Position numbers and translations under genes: made by a program. Below are positions 9,001 through 18,663 of a DNA stretch of 64,000 nt, piece after piece; within the stretch, counting starts at the first letter, position 1; every line of letters starts with the position of its first letter. The stretch lies in NCBI RefSeq assembly GCF_014644535.1, contig NZ_BMKW01000005.1, positions 186,001-250,000 of the forward strand. The letters run 5' to 3'. The notes beneath the pieces were generated by a model that saw only the letters and a list, made by a program, of their open reading frames with translations, did not search any database and was not told the DNA's origin. The DNA comes from Neoroseomonas lacus (lineage in GTDB: Bacteria > Pseudomonadota > Alphaproteobacteria > Acetobacterales > Acetobacteraceae).

Positions 9001-12000
9001 CGTGCTGGACAGCGCGCCGATGGCATTGGCGAGGATGCCGCCACCGGCCGCGATGGTGCCGCCGAGTGTCATGCCCGCGCCGGCACCGAGGGTCAGCCCG
9101 CCGCCCACATCGGCGGTACCCGTGAAGGACAACGCGCCGCCCGCCGTCAGCCGCGCGGCGCCGGTCGTGGTGAGGGCGCCCGCATAGTCGATGTCACCGC
9201 CCGCCTGCAGCGTCGCGCTGCCGGGCCCGCCGGTCACGGTGATGCTGCCGGTATTGGCGACCGTCAGCCCCTGGTCGGTGCTGAAGGACAGGCTACCGAC
9301 CGCGCTGACCGGGCCGTTCACCAGCAGCGACAGGACGGTGTTGAGCGAGAGCACCGGGCCGGTAGCGACCAGGCCGGCGAGTTCGACGATCTGATTGTCG
9401 TCGGGCAGCGCGATGCTGCCGGCCTGCAGGGTTAGCAGCCCGGTGTAGAGCAGCGCGCCGGCGTCCTGCGTCACTGCGCCGTCGCTGACGATCTGCACGG
9501 AGCGGGCGGCGGTGCCATTGCCCTGGACGTTGCCGGTCAGGCGAACCGTCGCGCCGTCCAGCACGATGTCCCGGCCGACGATGCCGCCCGACGACAGCGC
9601 GCCGCCGGCGGTGAGCCGGACCTGCTCGCCCGCCGTGATCGTTGCGCCGACCAGGCCGATGCTGCCTGGCAGGTCGGCGAGGATCACGGGGCCGGTGGTG
9701 AGCGCACCGCCAGCCTCGACAGTCACGTCGCGCGTGGCGGTGATGCCGCCCACCACGGCGTCGCCGGCGCTGCGCAGCGCCACATCGGCCGCGACCGGCG
9801 CCGGAATGGGCGGCCCGCCGCGTTGCGTGCCGGCCGAGATCTCGCCGAAGCGGTCGATGAGATTGGCGCCATCGACGCGGAAATCGCCCTGCGAGGACCC
9901 GGTCAGCGCCGCGACATCGACCGTCCCGCCCGTCTGCGTCACCGCGCCGCCAGTGATGCCGGGGCTGCCGGCGATGAGTTCCAGCACCTGCGCGCGCTCG
10001 CCACCCGGCCCGCGCAGCGCGACATCGCCGATGATGCGGATGTGGCCCGCCGTCACCGTCCCGTCGGCGCTGCCGCCGATGCGCAGGCGCAGCGCGGCCG
10101 GGGCGGCGAGCGTCGCGCCGCCGCCGCCGAGCCGCGTGATCTCCGCGACGTTCAGGGCCAGCGTGCCAGCACCCTCGCCACCCAGCGTGACGGTCCGCCC
10201 GGCCGTCTCCGGCAGCAGGTTGATGACGCCCGCCGGCGCCTGGACCGCGGCCTGGATGTCGAGGTCATCGGCCCGCAGGGTGATGCTGTGCGCCATGCCA
10301 CCGACACGGATGGCGGTGCCGTCGCCGCCATCGCGCAGCCTCATCAGCCCCGCCCCGCCACGGATGGCCACATCGCCACCCGCGACGATGCCCGCCAGCG
10401 CCGCGATGCGATTGCCCGCGCTACCCGGGTCGAGCCCGATGCTGCCATTGGGGAAGATGGCGCGCAGCGCGGCGACATCGATGGCGGTGCCGGCCGCCTG
10501 GCTCAGCGAGCCGTCGCCGCTCAGCGTCAACTGGTTCACCCGCGGATTGGCGCCGCCGGTGGCGAGCGACACATCGCCGGCGATCTCCACCCCGCCGGTC
10601 ACGCCCAGCGCGCCGAGGATGAGCTCCGCCGCCGGCGTGCCGGTCGGGAAGAAGGAGAGTTCCGTGCTGTCGAGCGTGATCCGCCCTGCATTGGTGCCGC
10701 CCGCCGCCCCGCCCAGCACATAGCCGATGCCGGCATCCGCCGTGGTGGGCAGCAGCGTCACGGTGCCCGACGGCACGCGGATCGCGGCGGCGATGGCGAA
10801 GTCGTCCGCGCGCAGCAGTAGCGACCCACCGGCGCCGATGTCGAGCGCCCCGGTGATGCCGAGGCCGGCATTGCCGCCGAAGCCGCTGCTGCGCACCACG
10901 CCGCTGGTCCCGGCGGTCAGGCCGAGGCCGAGGTCTGCCCCCGCCGCGGAACGCCCGCCGCCCAGCGTGCCGATCGCATTGCCGGCACGGTCCAGGCTGA
11001 CCTGCCCGCCGGCCAGCGCGGCGAGCAGCGGCGTGCTGATCGTCCCGCCGGTCTGGATGATGTCGTTGCCCGAGGCGATGCCGCCATGGAACGACCCGGT
11101 GCGCAGGACGATGCGCCCGCCCACTCCGGCCGAAAGATCGTCGCCGAGGGTCAGGCTCGGTGCTTCCAGCGTCAGCACCTGGCCGGCGCCCACCGAGAGC
11201 GGCAGGTCGAGCGTCAGCGCCAGCGCATTGCGCAGCGTGATGTCGCTGCCCGCCGTCAGCGCGTCGATGTCCAGGATCCGGTTGCGCGCGGTGCCGTCCG
11301 GATTCGCCGCGTCGAGGATGATGGCGCCGGTCGCCCCGGCGCGCAGCGTGGCGGCGGCGAGCCGCACCCCGGCCGCCTGGTCGATGCCGCCGGCGCGCGC
11401 CGTCAGATCCACCGTGCCGCTGGCGAGCACCTCATTGAGCCGCAGCGACGGCGCCGAGAGCGTCACATCGCCGGCGATCGCGGTGCCCCCCGCGCTGGTC
11501 GCCCCGGCGGTCAGCGCGATGGTGTTGTCGAAGGCGACGCCGGTACCGGCGATCGCCGCCAATGTACCGACGGCATTGTCGCCGGTCAGGGTGACGGCGC
11601 CGCTCGCAGTGGCATTGAGCGTCGTCGCCTGTACCGCGGCGAGGCCGGCCGTGCCGGTGATGTTGCCGGCCCGCGCGACCAGCGTGGCCGTCCCCGCCGC
11701 CTGCACCGCGATGCTGCCCGCCGCGTCGGACAGCGTGACGCCGTCGGCCGTGATGGACACGTTACCCGCGCTGCTGCGCGTGCCGCTGACGGTCGTCGCG
11801 CCATCGGTGGCGATGGCGATGCTGCCGCTCGCCGTCGCCTCGATCCGCGGCAGGGCGTTGCCGTCCCGATCGATCTGCACCGAGGCGCCATCCACGCGCA
11901 ACGCCGCGGCCGACAGGGTGCCGCCCGATTGCGTCACGGCGCCGCTGGCGGCGAGGTCGAGCAGGCTGGCCGCCGCGCCAGCGATCGCGACGTTGCCGAC

Positions 12001-15000
12001 GAAGTCGATGGCCGCGCCTTCGAAGCGCAGCGTGCCGCCACCCGCATCGAGCCGCGCGATCTCGGCCTGCGACAGCCCGGCATCGGCATCCGTGACGCCG
12101 AGGGCGAGGCCGGCAGCGTTGGTCGAGCGCAGGCGGATGGTGCCGGGCGTGCCGGTGATGATCGCGCCACCATCCGGCCCGATCGCGAAATCCGACGCGG
12201 TCAGGGCGATGGCACCGCCGGTCGAGCGTAGCGCCGCGTCGATCGCCAGCGCGCCGCCGGTGGTGAGGGTGATCGGCCCGCCGCTGCTGATGCCGGCCGT
12301 GCCGGCTTCATTCGCCACGACGCGCCCGATCGCGCTGCCGGCGGAGCCCAGCGTGACCGCGCCGCGCGCCGTAGCACTCACCTGCCGGACGGCAAGGTTG
12401 AAGCCGCTGCCGACGATCGCGCCGTCGCTGGCCAGCTCGAGCGTCAGCGGGGCGCTCGCGCCGGTCAGGTCCAGCGCCTGGCGCAGGGTGATGGTGCCGG
12501 CGTCGCTGTTGCCGATCATCAGGCGATCGGCCTGCACACGTTGCAGCAGCGAGGTTGCATAGGTGACGGCATCGCCCGAGCCGCCTAGGCCGATCGTCGC
12601 GCCGACGGTGAAGGGCATGAAGCGCACCACGCCACCGGGGGCGTAGAACACCGTTCCCGCCAGCCCCGGGGCGACCGTCAAGCCATCCGCGACCACCTGC
12701 ACCGCGCTGCCAGTGCCGGCATTGACGCGCGCTGCGACCTCGACGCCACCGAGGGCATCGGTGAAGGACAGTGTGCCGCCGTCGCGCATGACGATGCTGT
12801 CGGTGCTCGCCGCCGCCACGCCCCGGCCGGCGGTGAGGCGCGTCACTTCATTGTCGCGGGCGAGGTTGATGCTGTCACCGGCCGAGGCCGAGAGGTCCCG
12901 TGCGCGGATGATGCCGCCCGTCTGCGTGATCGAGGTGCCCGTCGCCGGGGCATTGAAATCCGCGCCGGTGCGCAGGATGACACGGCCATCGGCGGTGCTG
13001 GCGGCGATGGTGCCGGCCAGGGTCAGGTCCGGCGCCTCCAGCACCACGCTGCTGCCGGCGAAGGCGGTTGCGGTGACGCCCTCCACCGTCAGCGCGTTGC
13101 CATTGCGCAGCGTGACGCTGGAACCCGACGATGGGCCGAGCGTGGCGACGCGGTTGATATCCGCGGCGCCGGCCGTCGCCCCACCGCCATCGAGCACCAC
13201 GGCACCCGAGGCGTTGATGGACAGCCGGTCCGCGGTGATCGGCGCGGCGAGCGCCTGCGTGATCCCGCCCGACGGCGCCACCAGCGTGACGGTGCCGTCG
13301 GGCGCGGTGATCCCCGGCGCGGCGATGACGTAGGACCCCGCGCCGCGGAAGGCGAAATCCTGCCCGGTTGCGGCGGACCCTGCGAGTTGGCCGACCTGGT
13401 TCAGCGCCGTCGTTCCGTCGAGCCACACGGAACCGGCCAGCGCCTCCGCGTAAAGCTGCGAGGCGACGACCGCGCCGCTGCCCTGGCTGATATCGCCGGT
13501 CACCGCCGAAAGCGTCAGCAGCCCGCCCGTGGTCGACAGGGTGAACACATCGTCGAACACGATGCCGCCGCCCTGCAGCAGCACCGTATTCACGCCGTTC
13601 AACGGGGCCACCGCCCCGGCCACGGTCAGCATGCCGGCCGTCGCATCGGATCGCCCGATGACGAGGTTGCGCGCGATCAGCGCCTGCAACATCGCTTGGG
13701 AGATCGAGAGCGCGCCGGCATCCACCCCGCCGATGACCACTGCGCGATCCACCGTGCGCGGCGCCACCACGATCGTGCCGTTGTAGCTGGGGCTGCCCAG
13801 CGGGTCGCCAGCGGTGACGATGGCGTTGAGCGCCAGCGCATCGGCCCGCAGCGTCACCACGCCATCGCTCGCCGAGGCGACGACGCCGGCCCCGCCACCG
13901 AGCGTCGCCGGATTGATGGTGAGGTCACTGGCCGACAGCGTGACGGAACTGCCCAGCACGCCGGAGACCGTGGCCGCCGCCGCGTCCGGCAGCGGGACGG
14001 CAGCGAGCGAGGTCGTGGCCAGCGCACCGGCGGTATCGAGCGCGAACACGCCATCCGTCGCCGCCGCGATCAGCCGCACATCGTTGCTGCCGTCGCTCAG
14101 CAGCACATCCCCGGTGGCGCGGATGCCGAGGCTGTCGGCGGCGATGCGCCCCGTCGCTTCCTGCGTGATGCCGGCCCCGGTGCCGATGCGCACGGCGCTG
14201 ACCGGGGTCGCCTGGTCGACACCGAGGGTGCCGCTCAGCGTCATCTGCCCCGGCGCGGTCAGGGTGATGGCACCGAAGCCCAACGTCGCGCCGGCATTGA
14301 GCGTCAGCGTGCCGCCGCTCTCGATCCGGGCGATGCCACCTGGCCCCGACTGGACGATGCTGCCATCGAGCGCGAGGTCGCCCGCCGCGTTGAAGGCGAG
14401 GATCCCGCCCACCGTGCTGGTCCCGAGCACGCCGACCGCATTGCGGTCCGCCGCCAGGGTCGGGTCGAGCAGCGCGTCGCCGCCGGCGTTCAGTTCCAGC
14501 CGCCCGGCGGTGATCGCCGCGCCGGCGCTGTTCTGGATGATGTCGCCATTGCCCGCGTCGAGCCGCACGGTGCCGGCGCCAGCGCCGATCGCGGCCTGCA
14601 ACAGGATGTCGCCGGCATCGGCGATGAGGGTGATGTCCGCCGCGCCGGCATCGGTCGGTGCGAGCGTCATGCCCAGCGTGAAGCCGGTGGCGCTGCGCAA
14701 GCCGAACGCCCCGTTGAAGCTGGCGGCGCCAAGCGTGCCAACCAGATTGGCCGCCTGCGCCAGGTCGATCGCGCCATCGGCGGCGAGCGTCAGCGTGCCA
14801 GTGGTGAGCAGGCCGGCGGCGGTCTGGGTGATGGTGCTGCCGGCCCCGTTCCCGGCCGCCGTCAGATTCAGTTGCGAACCCACGGAGGTAGTGATCGGCG
14901 CCTCGACCGAGATGGCTCTGCCGCTGAGCGAAACCATCGTGGAGGACGCCAGCGACTCAACCGGCGCCGAGACGGTGATGGTTCCGGTTGTCGCGAAATC

Positions 15001-18000
15001 GATCCCGTACCAGGAATACAGCGAGCGCTCGCCGCTCACCCCGCTCGGTGTCTCGCCGCCGGCCAGGCGGAAATCGCCGGTCCCGGCCAGTGCGATCCCC
15101 GCCTGTGCATGCGCCACCAGATCCACGGTGGTCCCGGCAGGAGACACCAGCGCGCCGCCGGCCGCCTGCGTGATCGCGTTGGCCGAGAGCAGCGTGATGG
15201 CCGCCCCCGGCCCATTCGCCTGGATGCTGACCGCACCGAGTGCGATATCGCCGCTGGTGGTCTGCATCCGCACCGACGGCGCGGTGACATCGGCCGAGAC
15301 GCTGATGCCGTTGGCGCTGAGCAGCGACAGCGCGGCTCCGGGCGAGATCGCCTCGACCACCGACAGCCCGTTCGCGGTGATGGTCTGCGTCGCCTCGCTG
15401 GCGATCGTCGTGCGCCCAAGCTGCAACGTGCCGGTGGTGATCGCCGCGAGATCCGAGGTGGCGAGTTCCAGCGTGCCGGCCGGGTTGCCCGCGGTGCCGA
15501 CCTGCACGGCGTAATCGCTCGACCGGGGGCCGATCTCGACCCTCCCGCCGGTGCCGGCCGTGACGGTGCCGCCGGCCAGGTCCAGCGCATCGACCCGCAG
15601 CGATATGGTCCGCCCCGCCGTCGCGCGCAGCATGCCGGCCACTGCCAGGCTGTCGGCGATGATCGCGACGTCCCCGGTGCCGGTGCCGACGACACCGCTA
15701 GCGCCCCCCCCGGCCACCTGCAACGCGCCGCCGACCAGGGTCACGCCATTGCCGCGCGCCTGCGTCACCGTCAGCGCCCCGGCAGCGGTGAAGGCAAGCG
15801 CGCCGGTCGCGCGCGCATCGAGTTGGGTGACCGCATTCGCCTCGGTCAGGCTGATCGACGCCGCCGCGCTGCTCGCCGAGCCGCTGGCCCCGCGCACGGT
15901 CAGCCGGCCGCCACCGGTGCCGCCGAGGTCGAGCGCCACGGATTGCGTGACGCCGCCGGCCGCCCTGACGGTGGCATTGCGCGCCGTCATGGCGGCATTC
16001 ATCGCCACGTCGCCGGTCGTCGCGGTCAGCGTCGCGTCGCTGCGCGCGGCGCCATTCGCCTCCGCCGTCACCGCGCCATCGATCGTCAGGGCCCGGCCGC
16101 GCAGCGCGATGTTGCCATCCGCGGTGGTCGCGCCGAGCACCTGCAGCGTGCCATTGGCCCCCGACAGGTCGAGCGCATGGCCATTGCCAGTGACGGTGGC
16201 CGTGACCGGCAGGGCGCTCGCGAGGTCCGCACTGCCATCGGCGGCCCGCCGCGCCAGCACCGCGTCGGCGGCCTGGGTGACCGGCCCGTTGACGGTCATC
16301 GTCACGCTGTCGGTGTGGAGCGCGCCATTGAGCACCAGCGGCGCGTCGTTGCCCGTAACGGTGAAGGTGGTCGCGCCGGCCACCGACAGGGTCTGGCTGG
16401 TGACTAACTCGATGCCGCGGCTGCTACTGACGCGCAGCAGCCCATTCGCCGTGCCGCCATCCTGCAACTGCAGGCTGCCGTTCGCCTGGTCGAGCACGAT
16501 GTCGCCCGTGCCGCTCACCGAAGCCCAGATCGGCAGGCCGACATTGGCTCCGTCCGGATGCTCGATCGTCACCCCCGCGCCCTGCGAGATTCCGGTGATG
16601 GCCGCCAGCGTCAGGCCGGTCGTCCGCAGATCCGCTTCAAGAGCGAGCGCCCCGGTCATCGCCGTCAGCGCCACGGTATTGGCGGTCAGCGCACCGGTCA
16701 CGCGGATCGCGGCACCGGTCAGGGCGAAATTGCCGCCAGCGCTGCTGGCGAGCAACGCGATGGCGCCATTCGTCGCGCTGGTCAGGCCGACCGCCGCGCT
16801 GCCGCCGGAGGCCGCGGCGCTCAGCGGCAGTTCCGTCCCGGCGACCCGGTGGGCGATGCTGCCGCCGGTCTGCGTGATGTTGCCGCTGGCCGACAGCGAC
16901 ACCCCGGTCGCGCGCAGATCCGCCCCCAGCAAGATCCCGCCGGCGCCGGTCTCGAGCGTGAGCACGCCATTGACCGAGACATTGGCGCCGCTGCGCTGGG
17001 TGATGTCGCCGGTGCCGGCGGTGCCACCGAGGCCCGCGCGCAGCGTGAGGTCGCCGGCGGCGGTGCGGTCCACCGCGTCGCCGATGACGATCTGGCGCGT
17101 GGCCTCGAGCGTGATGTTGCCGGCGGCATAGCCTTCGAGCACATCGGGCGTGATGCGAACCCAGCCGCCGCCGCCGCCGCTGGTGGCGCTGACCGCACCC
17201 GGCCCGGTGACGGAGCCGGCGACGGTGGTGAGGTCGGCCGGCGTCTCGGTCACGCTGTTGCCGGCGATGCCGAGCGGCGTGGTCGCATCCGCGATGAAGA
17301 TGTTGCGCGGGTCGAGGAGGAATTCGCCCGCCGTGCCCGCCGGGGCGCGCAGGTCGACGATGCCATCAAGCACGAAGTCGGACTGGCCGGAGACTTCGAT
17401 GAAGCCGCCATTGCCGCCCGTGGCGCCGCCGCGCGCCGAGAGCGTGCCGCGCATCTCGGTGCGGTCGGTGCTGTTGACGACGATCTCGCCTCCCTGGCCG
17501 TTGCTGGTGGCATCGGCGCTGATCGTCGCCCCGCGCGCGACCGTGGTGCGCGCGGCCATGGTCTGGTTGTGCCCGCGCCCGGTGGTGCCCACCAGCACCT
17601 GGCCGCCACTCGTCCCGCCCGAGGCATCGATGCGCGCGGCGGCGCCGACGGTGACCTGGCCGGTCGCTTGGAGTGCCACGCGGCCACCGCGCGCGGATGC
17701 ATCACCGGTGGCGGTCAGCGTGCCGTCGAGATAGACGCCGCCGCCATCCGCGCGCAGCGCGATCTCGCCGGTGCGGCCGGCGCGCGTCGGCGTCTCGATC
17801 CGGCCGGTGTTGCGCACCAGGTCCTCGACCAGCCCCGAGGCGGCATGGGCCGAGAGCAGCACCGACCCGCCCGCGGCCTCGATGACGCCGCTGTTGGTGA
17901 CCAGCGCGGCATTGCCATCGGGCGCCGTGGTGACGGCGCGCGTCACATCGATGCCGATCAGCCCGTCACCGGCCAGGTCGAGCACGAAGGTCTCCGCCGC

Positions 18001-18660
18001 ACCGAGCGCGACGCGACCGAGATTGGCGCGGATGACGCCGGAATTAGACACGCCCGGCCCGACCAGCGCGGCGAGCCCGCGATCGGCGACGGTGATGGTG
18101 CCGTGGTTCTCGACCCGCGCGCCGCGACGCGGCTGGCCGTCGAACACCATCCGGCCGGCCATGAAGTTCTGGTTGGTGATATTGGCCGCCGAAGCGATCA
18201 GCGAGCCGACATCGACCTGCGCGCCACCCGCGAACACCATGCCCGATTGGTTGACGATGGCGACGCCGCCATTGGCCTGGATGCGCCCGGCGATGACGGA
18301 CGGATCAGGCCCGACGACGCGGTTCAGCGTCCAGGAGCCCTGGCTGGGCTGCACGAACTGCACCGTGTGCCCGCTGCCGACGTTGAATTGCTGCCAGTCG
18401 ATCGCGGCGCGGTTGGTGCCCTGGGTGATGGTGGTCCGCCCGGTGGACTGCGCGATGCTGGCCTGGCCGGCGACGACTTGGCCGCCGGTCGGCCCGGTGG
18501 TCTGCGCCAGCGCTGGCGCTGTCACCGGCAGCAGTGCGGTGGTCGCCAGCAGCCACCAGCGCTGTGGCGCGCGGCGGGCCGGTGGCAGGGCAGGGGCCGG
18601 GCCGGCGTCGCGGCGGGCCGCCGTGCGGCGCGTCTTGCGGGGCGTGGTGCTGCGCGTCAT
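6040..18660 (-). CDS. Giant filamentous haemagglutinin-type TpsA exoprotein
   Basis: A 4206-residue predicted secreted protein. It has a long basic N-terminus and a hydrophobic stretch ending ALA before Gln53, an extended signal peptide. Residues about 55-260 match the TPS (haemagglutination activity) domain: ITQGTNRAAIDWQQFNVG, then VIAGRIQANGGVAIVNQSG, then GSLIASAANI. Here the usual NPNG/NQNG motifs read QANG and NQSG. The remainder is thousands of residues of short Gly/Ala/Thr/Val repeats such as GxLTLxAxGxI, typical of a right-handed beta-helix shaft. Near the end (DNA 7081-7920) are near-identical 40-residue units. The protein ends ...LPNVADEDY with no recognisable anchor, toxin or CdiA-like C-terminus. 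The TpsB gene lies only 3 bases upstream and the CHAT gene overlaps its stop, so the three form one transcription unit. A role as adhesin or matrix protein is the usual one for this family. Confidence 0.93.
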   Translation of the reverse strand: MTRSTTPRKTRRTAARRDAGPAPALPPARRAPQRWWLLATTALLPVTAPALAQTTGPTGGQVVAGQASIAQSTGRTTITQGTNRAAIDWQQFNVGSGHTVQFVQPSQGSWTLNRVVGPDPSVIAGRIQANGGVAIVNQSGMVFAGGAQVDVGSLIASAANITNQNFMAGRMVFDGQPRRGARVENHGTITVADRGLAALVGPGVSNSGVIRANLGRVALGAAETFVLDLAGDGLIGIDVTRAVTTAPDGNAALVTNSGVIEAAGGSVLLSAHAASGLVEDLVRNTGRIETPTRAGRTGEIALRADGGGVYLDGTLTATGDASARGGRVALQATGQVTVGAAARIDASGGTSGGQVLVGTTGRGHNQTMAARTTVARGATISADATSNGQGGEIVVNSTDRTEMRGTLSARGGATGGNGGFIEVSGQSDFVLDGIVDLRAPAGTAGEFLLDPRNIFIADATTPLGIAGNSVTETPADLTTVAGSVTGPGAVSATSGGGGGWVRITPDVLEGYAAGNITLEATRQIVIGDAVDRTAAGDLTLRAGLGGTAGTGDITQRSGANVSVNGVLTLETGAGGILLGADLRATGVSLSASGNITQTGGSIAHRVAGTELPLSAAASGGSAAVGLTSATNGAIALLASSAGGNFALTGAAIRVTGALTANTVALTAMTGALALEADLRTTGLTLAAITGISQGAGVTIEHPDGANVGLPIWASVSGTGDIVLDQANGSLQLQDGGTANGLLRVSSSRGIELVTSQTLSVAGATTFTVTGNDAPLVLNGALHTDSVTMTVNGPVTQAADAVLARRAADGSADLASALPVTATVTGNGHALDLSGANGTLQVLGATTADGNIALRGRALTIDGAVTAEANGAARSDATLTATTGDVAMNAAMTARNATVRAAGGVTQSVALDLGGTGGGRLTVRGASGSASSAAASISLTEANAVTQLDARATGALAFTAAGALTVTQARGNGVTLVGGALQVAGGGASGVVGTGTGDVAIIADSLAVAGMLRATAGRTISLRVDALDLAGGTVTAGTGGRVEIGPRSSDYAVQVGTAGNPAGTLELATSDLAAITTGTLQLGRTTIASEATQTITANGLSVVEAISPGAALSLLSANGISVSADVTAPSVRMQTTSGDIALGAVSIQANGPGAAITLLSANAITQAAGGALVSPAGTTVDLVAHAQAGIALAGTGDFRLAGGETPSGVSGERSLYSWYGIDFATTGTITVSAPVESLASSTMVSLSGRAISVEAPITTSVGSQLNLTAAGNGAGSTITQTAAGLLTTGTLTLAADGAIDLAQAANLVGTLGAASFNGAFGLRSATGFTLGMTLAPTDAGAADITLIADAGDILLQAAIGAGAGTVRLDAGNGDIIQNSAGAAITAGRLELNAGGDALLDPTLAADRNAVGVLGTSTVGGILAFNAAGDLALDGSIVQSGPGGIARIESGGTLTLNAGATLGFGAITLTAPGQMTLSGTLGVDQATPVSAVRIGTGAGITQEATGRIAADSLGIRATGDVLLSDGSNDVRLIAAATDGVFALDTAGALATTSLAAVPLPDAAAATVSGVLGSSVTLSASDLTINPATLGGGAGVVASASDGVVTLRADALALNAIVTAGDPLGSPSYNGTIVVAPRTVDRAVVIGGVDAGALSISQAMLQALIARNLVIGRSDATAGMLTVAGAVAPLNGVNTVLLQGGGIVFDDVFTLSTTGGLLTLSAVTGDISQGSGAVVASQLYAEALAGSVWLDGTTALNQVGQLAGSAATGQDFAFRGAGSYVIAAPGITAPDGTVTLVAPSGGITQALAAPITADRLSINASGAVVLDGGGATAGAADINRVATLGPSSGSSVTLRNGNALTVEGVTATAFAGSSVVLEAPDLTLAGTIAASTADGRVILRTGADFNAPATGTSITQTGGIIRARDLSASAGDSINLARDNEVTRLTAGRGVAAASTDSIVMRDGGTLSFTDALGGVEVAARVNAGTGSAVQVVADGLTVAPGLAGTVFYAPGGVVRFMPFTVGATIGLGGSGDAVTYATSLLQRVQADRLMIGNSDAGTITLRQALDLTGASAPLTLELASDGAIVGSGFNLAVRQVSATARGAVTLGSAGSAIGRVVANEAGTAGISSGGPITLTTGGALAIDAALRSTGGAIALTASDFAIGPDGGAIITGTPGTIRLRSTNAAGLALGVTDADAGLSQAEIARLDAGGGTLRFEGAAIDFVGNVAIAGAAASLLDLAASGAVTQSGGTLSAAALRVDGASVQIDRDGNALPRIEATASGSIAIATDGATTVSGTRSSAGNVSITADGVTLSDAAGSIAVQAAGTATLVARAGNITGTAGLAAVQATTLNATASGAVTLTGDNAVGTLAAIAGTGVAFDNTIALTAGATSAGGTAIAGDVTLSAPSLRLNEVLASGTVDLTARAGGIDQAAGVRLAAATLRAGATGAIILDAANPDGTARNRILDIDALTAGSDITLRNALALTLDLPLSVGAGQVLTLEAPSLTLGDDLSAGVGGRIVLRTGSFHGGIASGNDIIQTGGTISTPLLAALAGGQVSLDRAGNAIGTLGGGRSAAGADLGLGLTAGTSGVVRSSGFGGNAGLGITGALDIGAGGSLLLRADDFAIAAAIRVPSGTVTLLPTTADAGIGYVLGGAAGGTNAGRITLDSTELSFFPTGTPAAELILGALGVTGGVEIAGDVSLATGGANPRVNQLTLSGDGSLSQAAGTAIDVAALRAIFPNGSIGLDPGSAGNRIAALAGIVAGGDVAIRGGAGLMRLRDGGDGTAIRVGGMAHSITLRADDLDIQAAVQAPAGVINLLPETAGRTVTLGGEGAGTLALNVAEITRLGGGGATLAAPAALRLRIGGSADGTVTAGHIRIIGDVALRGPGGERAQVLELIAGSPGITGGAVTQTGGTVDVAALTGSSQGDFRVDGANLIDRFGEISAGTQRGGPPIPAPVAADVALRSAGDAVVGGITATRDVTVEAGGALTTGPVILADLPGSIGLVGATITAGEQVRLTAGGALSSGGIVGRDIVLDGATVRLTGNVQGNGTAARSVQIVSDGAVTQDAGALLYTGLLTLQAGSIALPDDNQIVELAGLVATGPVLSLNTVLSLLVNGPVSAVGSLSFSTDQGLTVANTGSITVTGGPGSATLQAGGDIDYAGALTTTGAARLTAGGALSFTGTADVGGGLTLGAGAGMTLGGTIAAGGGILANAIGALSSTAGLSTAGGLSLMAGDTMDLGGTWSSGAAASFTAVGLLSYGATGSAVGDVTLTTPDAIAATAASSIEGGGTVRLGAGTTLSALGTVQGGTLVALSAASGAMTLGGIIGADGALTATAGGAITTTAALTATAGDATLAAGTTLDLANSLVAGGTVRLGAGGAMTLTGTLDGARLAATAGGVLTTGAAIRMAGDVALNAGAALDASGLIAAGGALTLGAGAGMTLAGSWSAGAAASFTAGGTVTYGATGSGGGDVTVTTPGAIIAAAGSNLQAAGAVRLEAGTTLSGRGTVRGGALVDMRADGGAMTLEGAVQAGTGLTLRSAGDLATAATATAGGAADIAAGGNLSQTGQVTAATAVLSATGALAQSGRIVTSGEMRLSGGGSVSNSGTLSAGGPVTLAAGGALIQSGQVSATGAMQVTGGGDVTNAGTLNASGPVTLAAGGALIQSGQVSATGAMQVTGGGDVTNAGTLNAGGPVTLAAGGALIQSGQVSATGAMQVTGGGDVTNAGTLNAGGPVTLAAGGALTQSGQVTAAGAMQVTGGGNVTNAGTLSASGPVTLAAGGALTQSGQVTAAGEMRLSGDGDVTNTGTLNAAGPVTLAAGGSLAQSGRVNAAGQMLFSAGANISSTGTLAAGGPVTLVADGSLTQSGLVQSAQGVSLSARGSLGLSGQMTAGGDATLSAGGFATLADGKITATGAVRLQAGQGANLQSFSIDPTIIVLETGGRMSVVSSTLTASDSIRIAGGTVVLQDNTITTGTLDVDASGTMTLNGGRYVIGRAVDFTAPGGIASPSTIVVAPRDGVLPAVLYDTRGPGATPDPLMVVQPDIPGLPANQQATQVRLPGTEAPGAFGAASAAAAGPMEINIDAGRSAVFLLLDGGTVIGTIVSAGRLGIHGTGGSADLTGQLFDGSGALIGGPTAARFADSTRPAGTSALTRYRINGCVVSSVNCIVPSQALTIPQAPPQQIDIRLRGGAITDPDVQLPNVADEDY
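7081..7920 (-). repeat. Seven tandem 120-bp repeats inside the TpsA gene
   Basis: Seven units of exactly 120 bases lie head to tail, in frame, each encoding 40 residues of the type ALxQSGQVxAxGxMQVTGGG followed by a DVTNAGTLNAGGPVTLAAGG half. An eighth, diverged partial unit follows below 7081. Units 7441-7560 and 7561-7680 are identical over all 120 bases, and 7681-7800 differs from them at only two positions. The outer units (7081-7320 and 7801-7920) are more diverged. This gradient indicates recent duplication or gene conversion in the centre of the array. Confidence 0.95.
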
Positions 18661-18663
18661 CGG

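Noticed and set aside
13387..16407. A 1006-codon open frame on the plus strand, with others up to 1099 codons at 16558-19857
   Set aside because: They lie opposite the TpsA/TpsB genes, have Arg/Gly/Ala-rich shadow composition without domains, and arise because GC-rich repeats seldom form stop codons. The minus-strand frame has a signal peptide, a TPS domain and its partner gene.
6040..18660. Contact-dependent inhibition (CdiA/CdiI) system
   Set aside because: No VENN-type motif, no toxin-like C-terminus and no small immunity gene after tpsA; the next gene is the CHAT lipoprotein.
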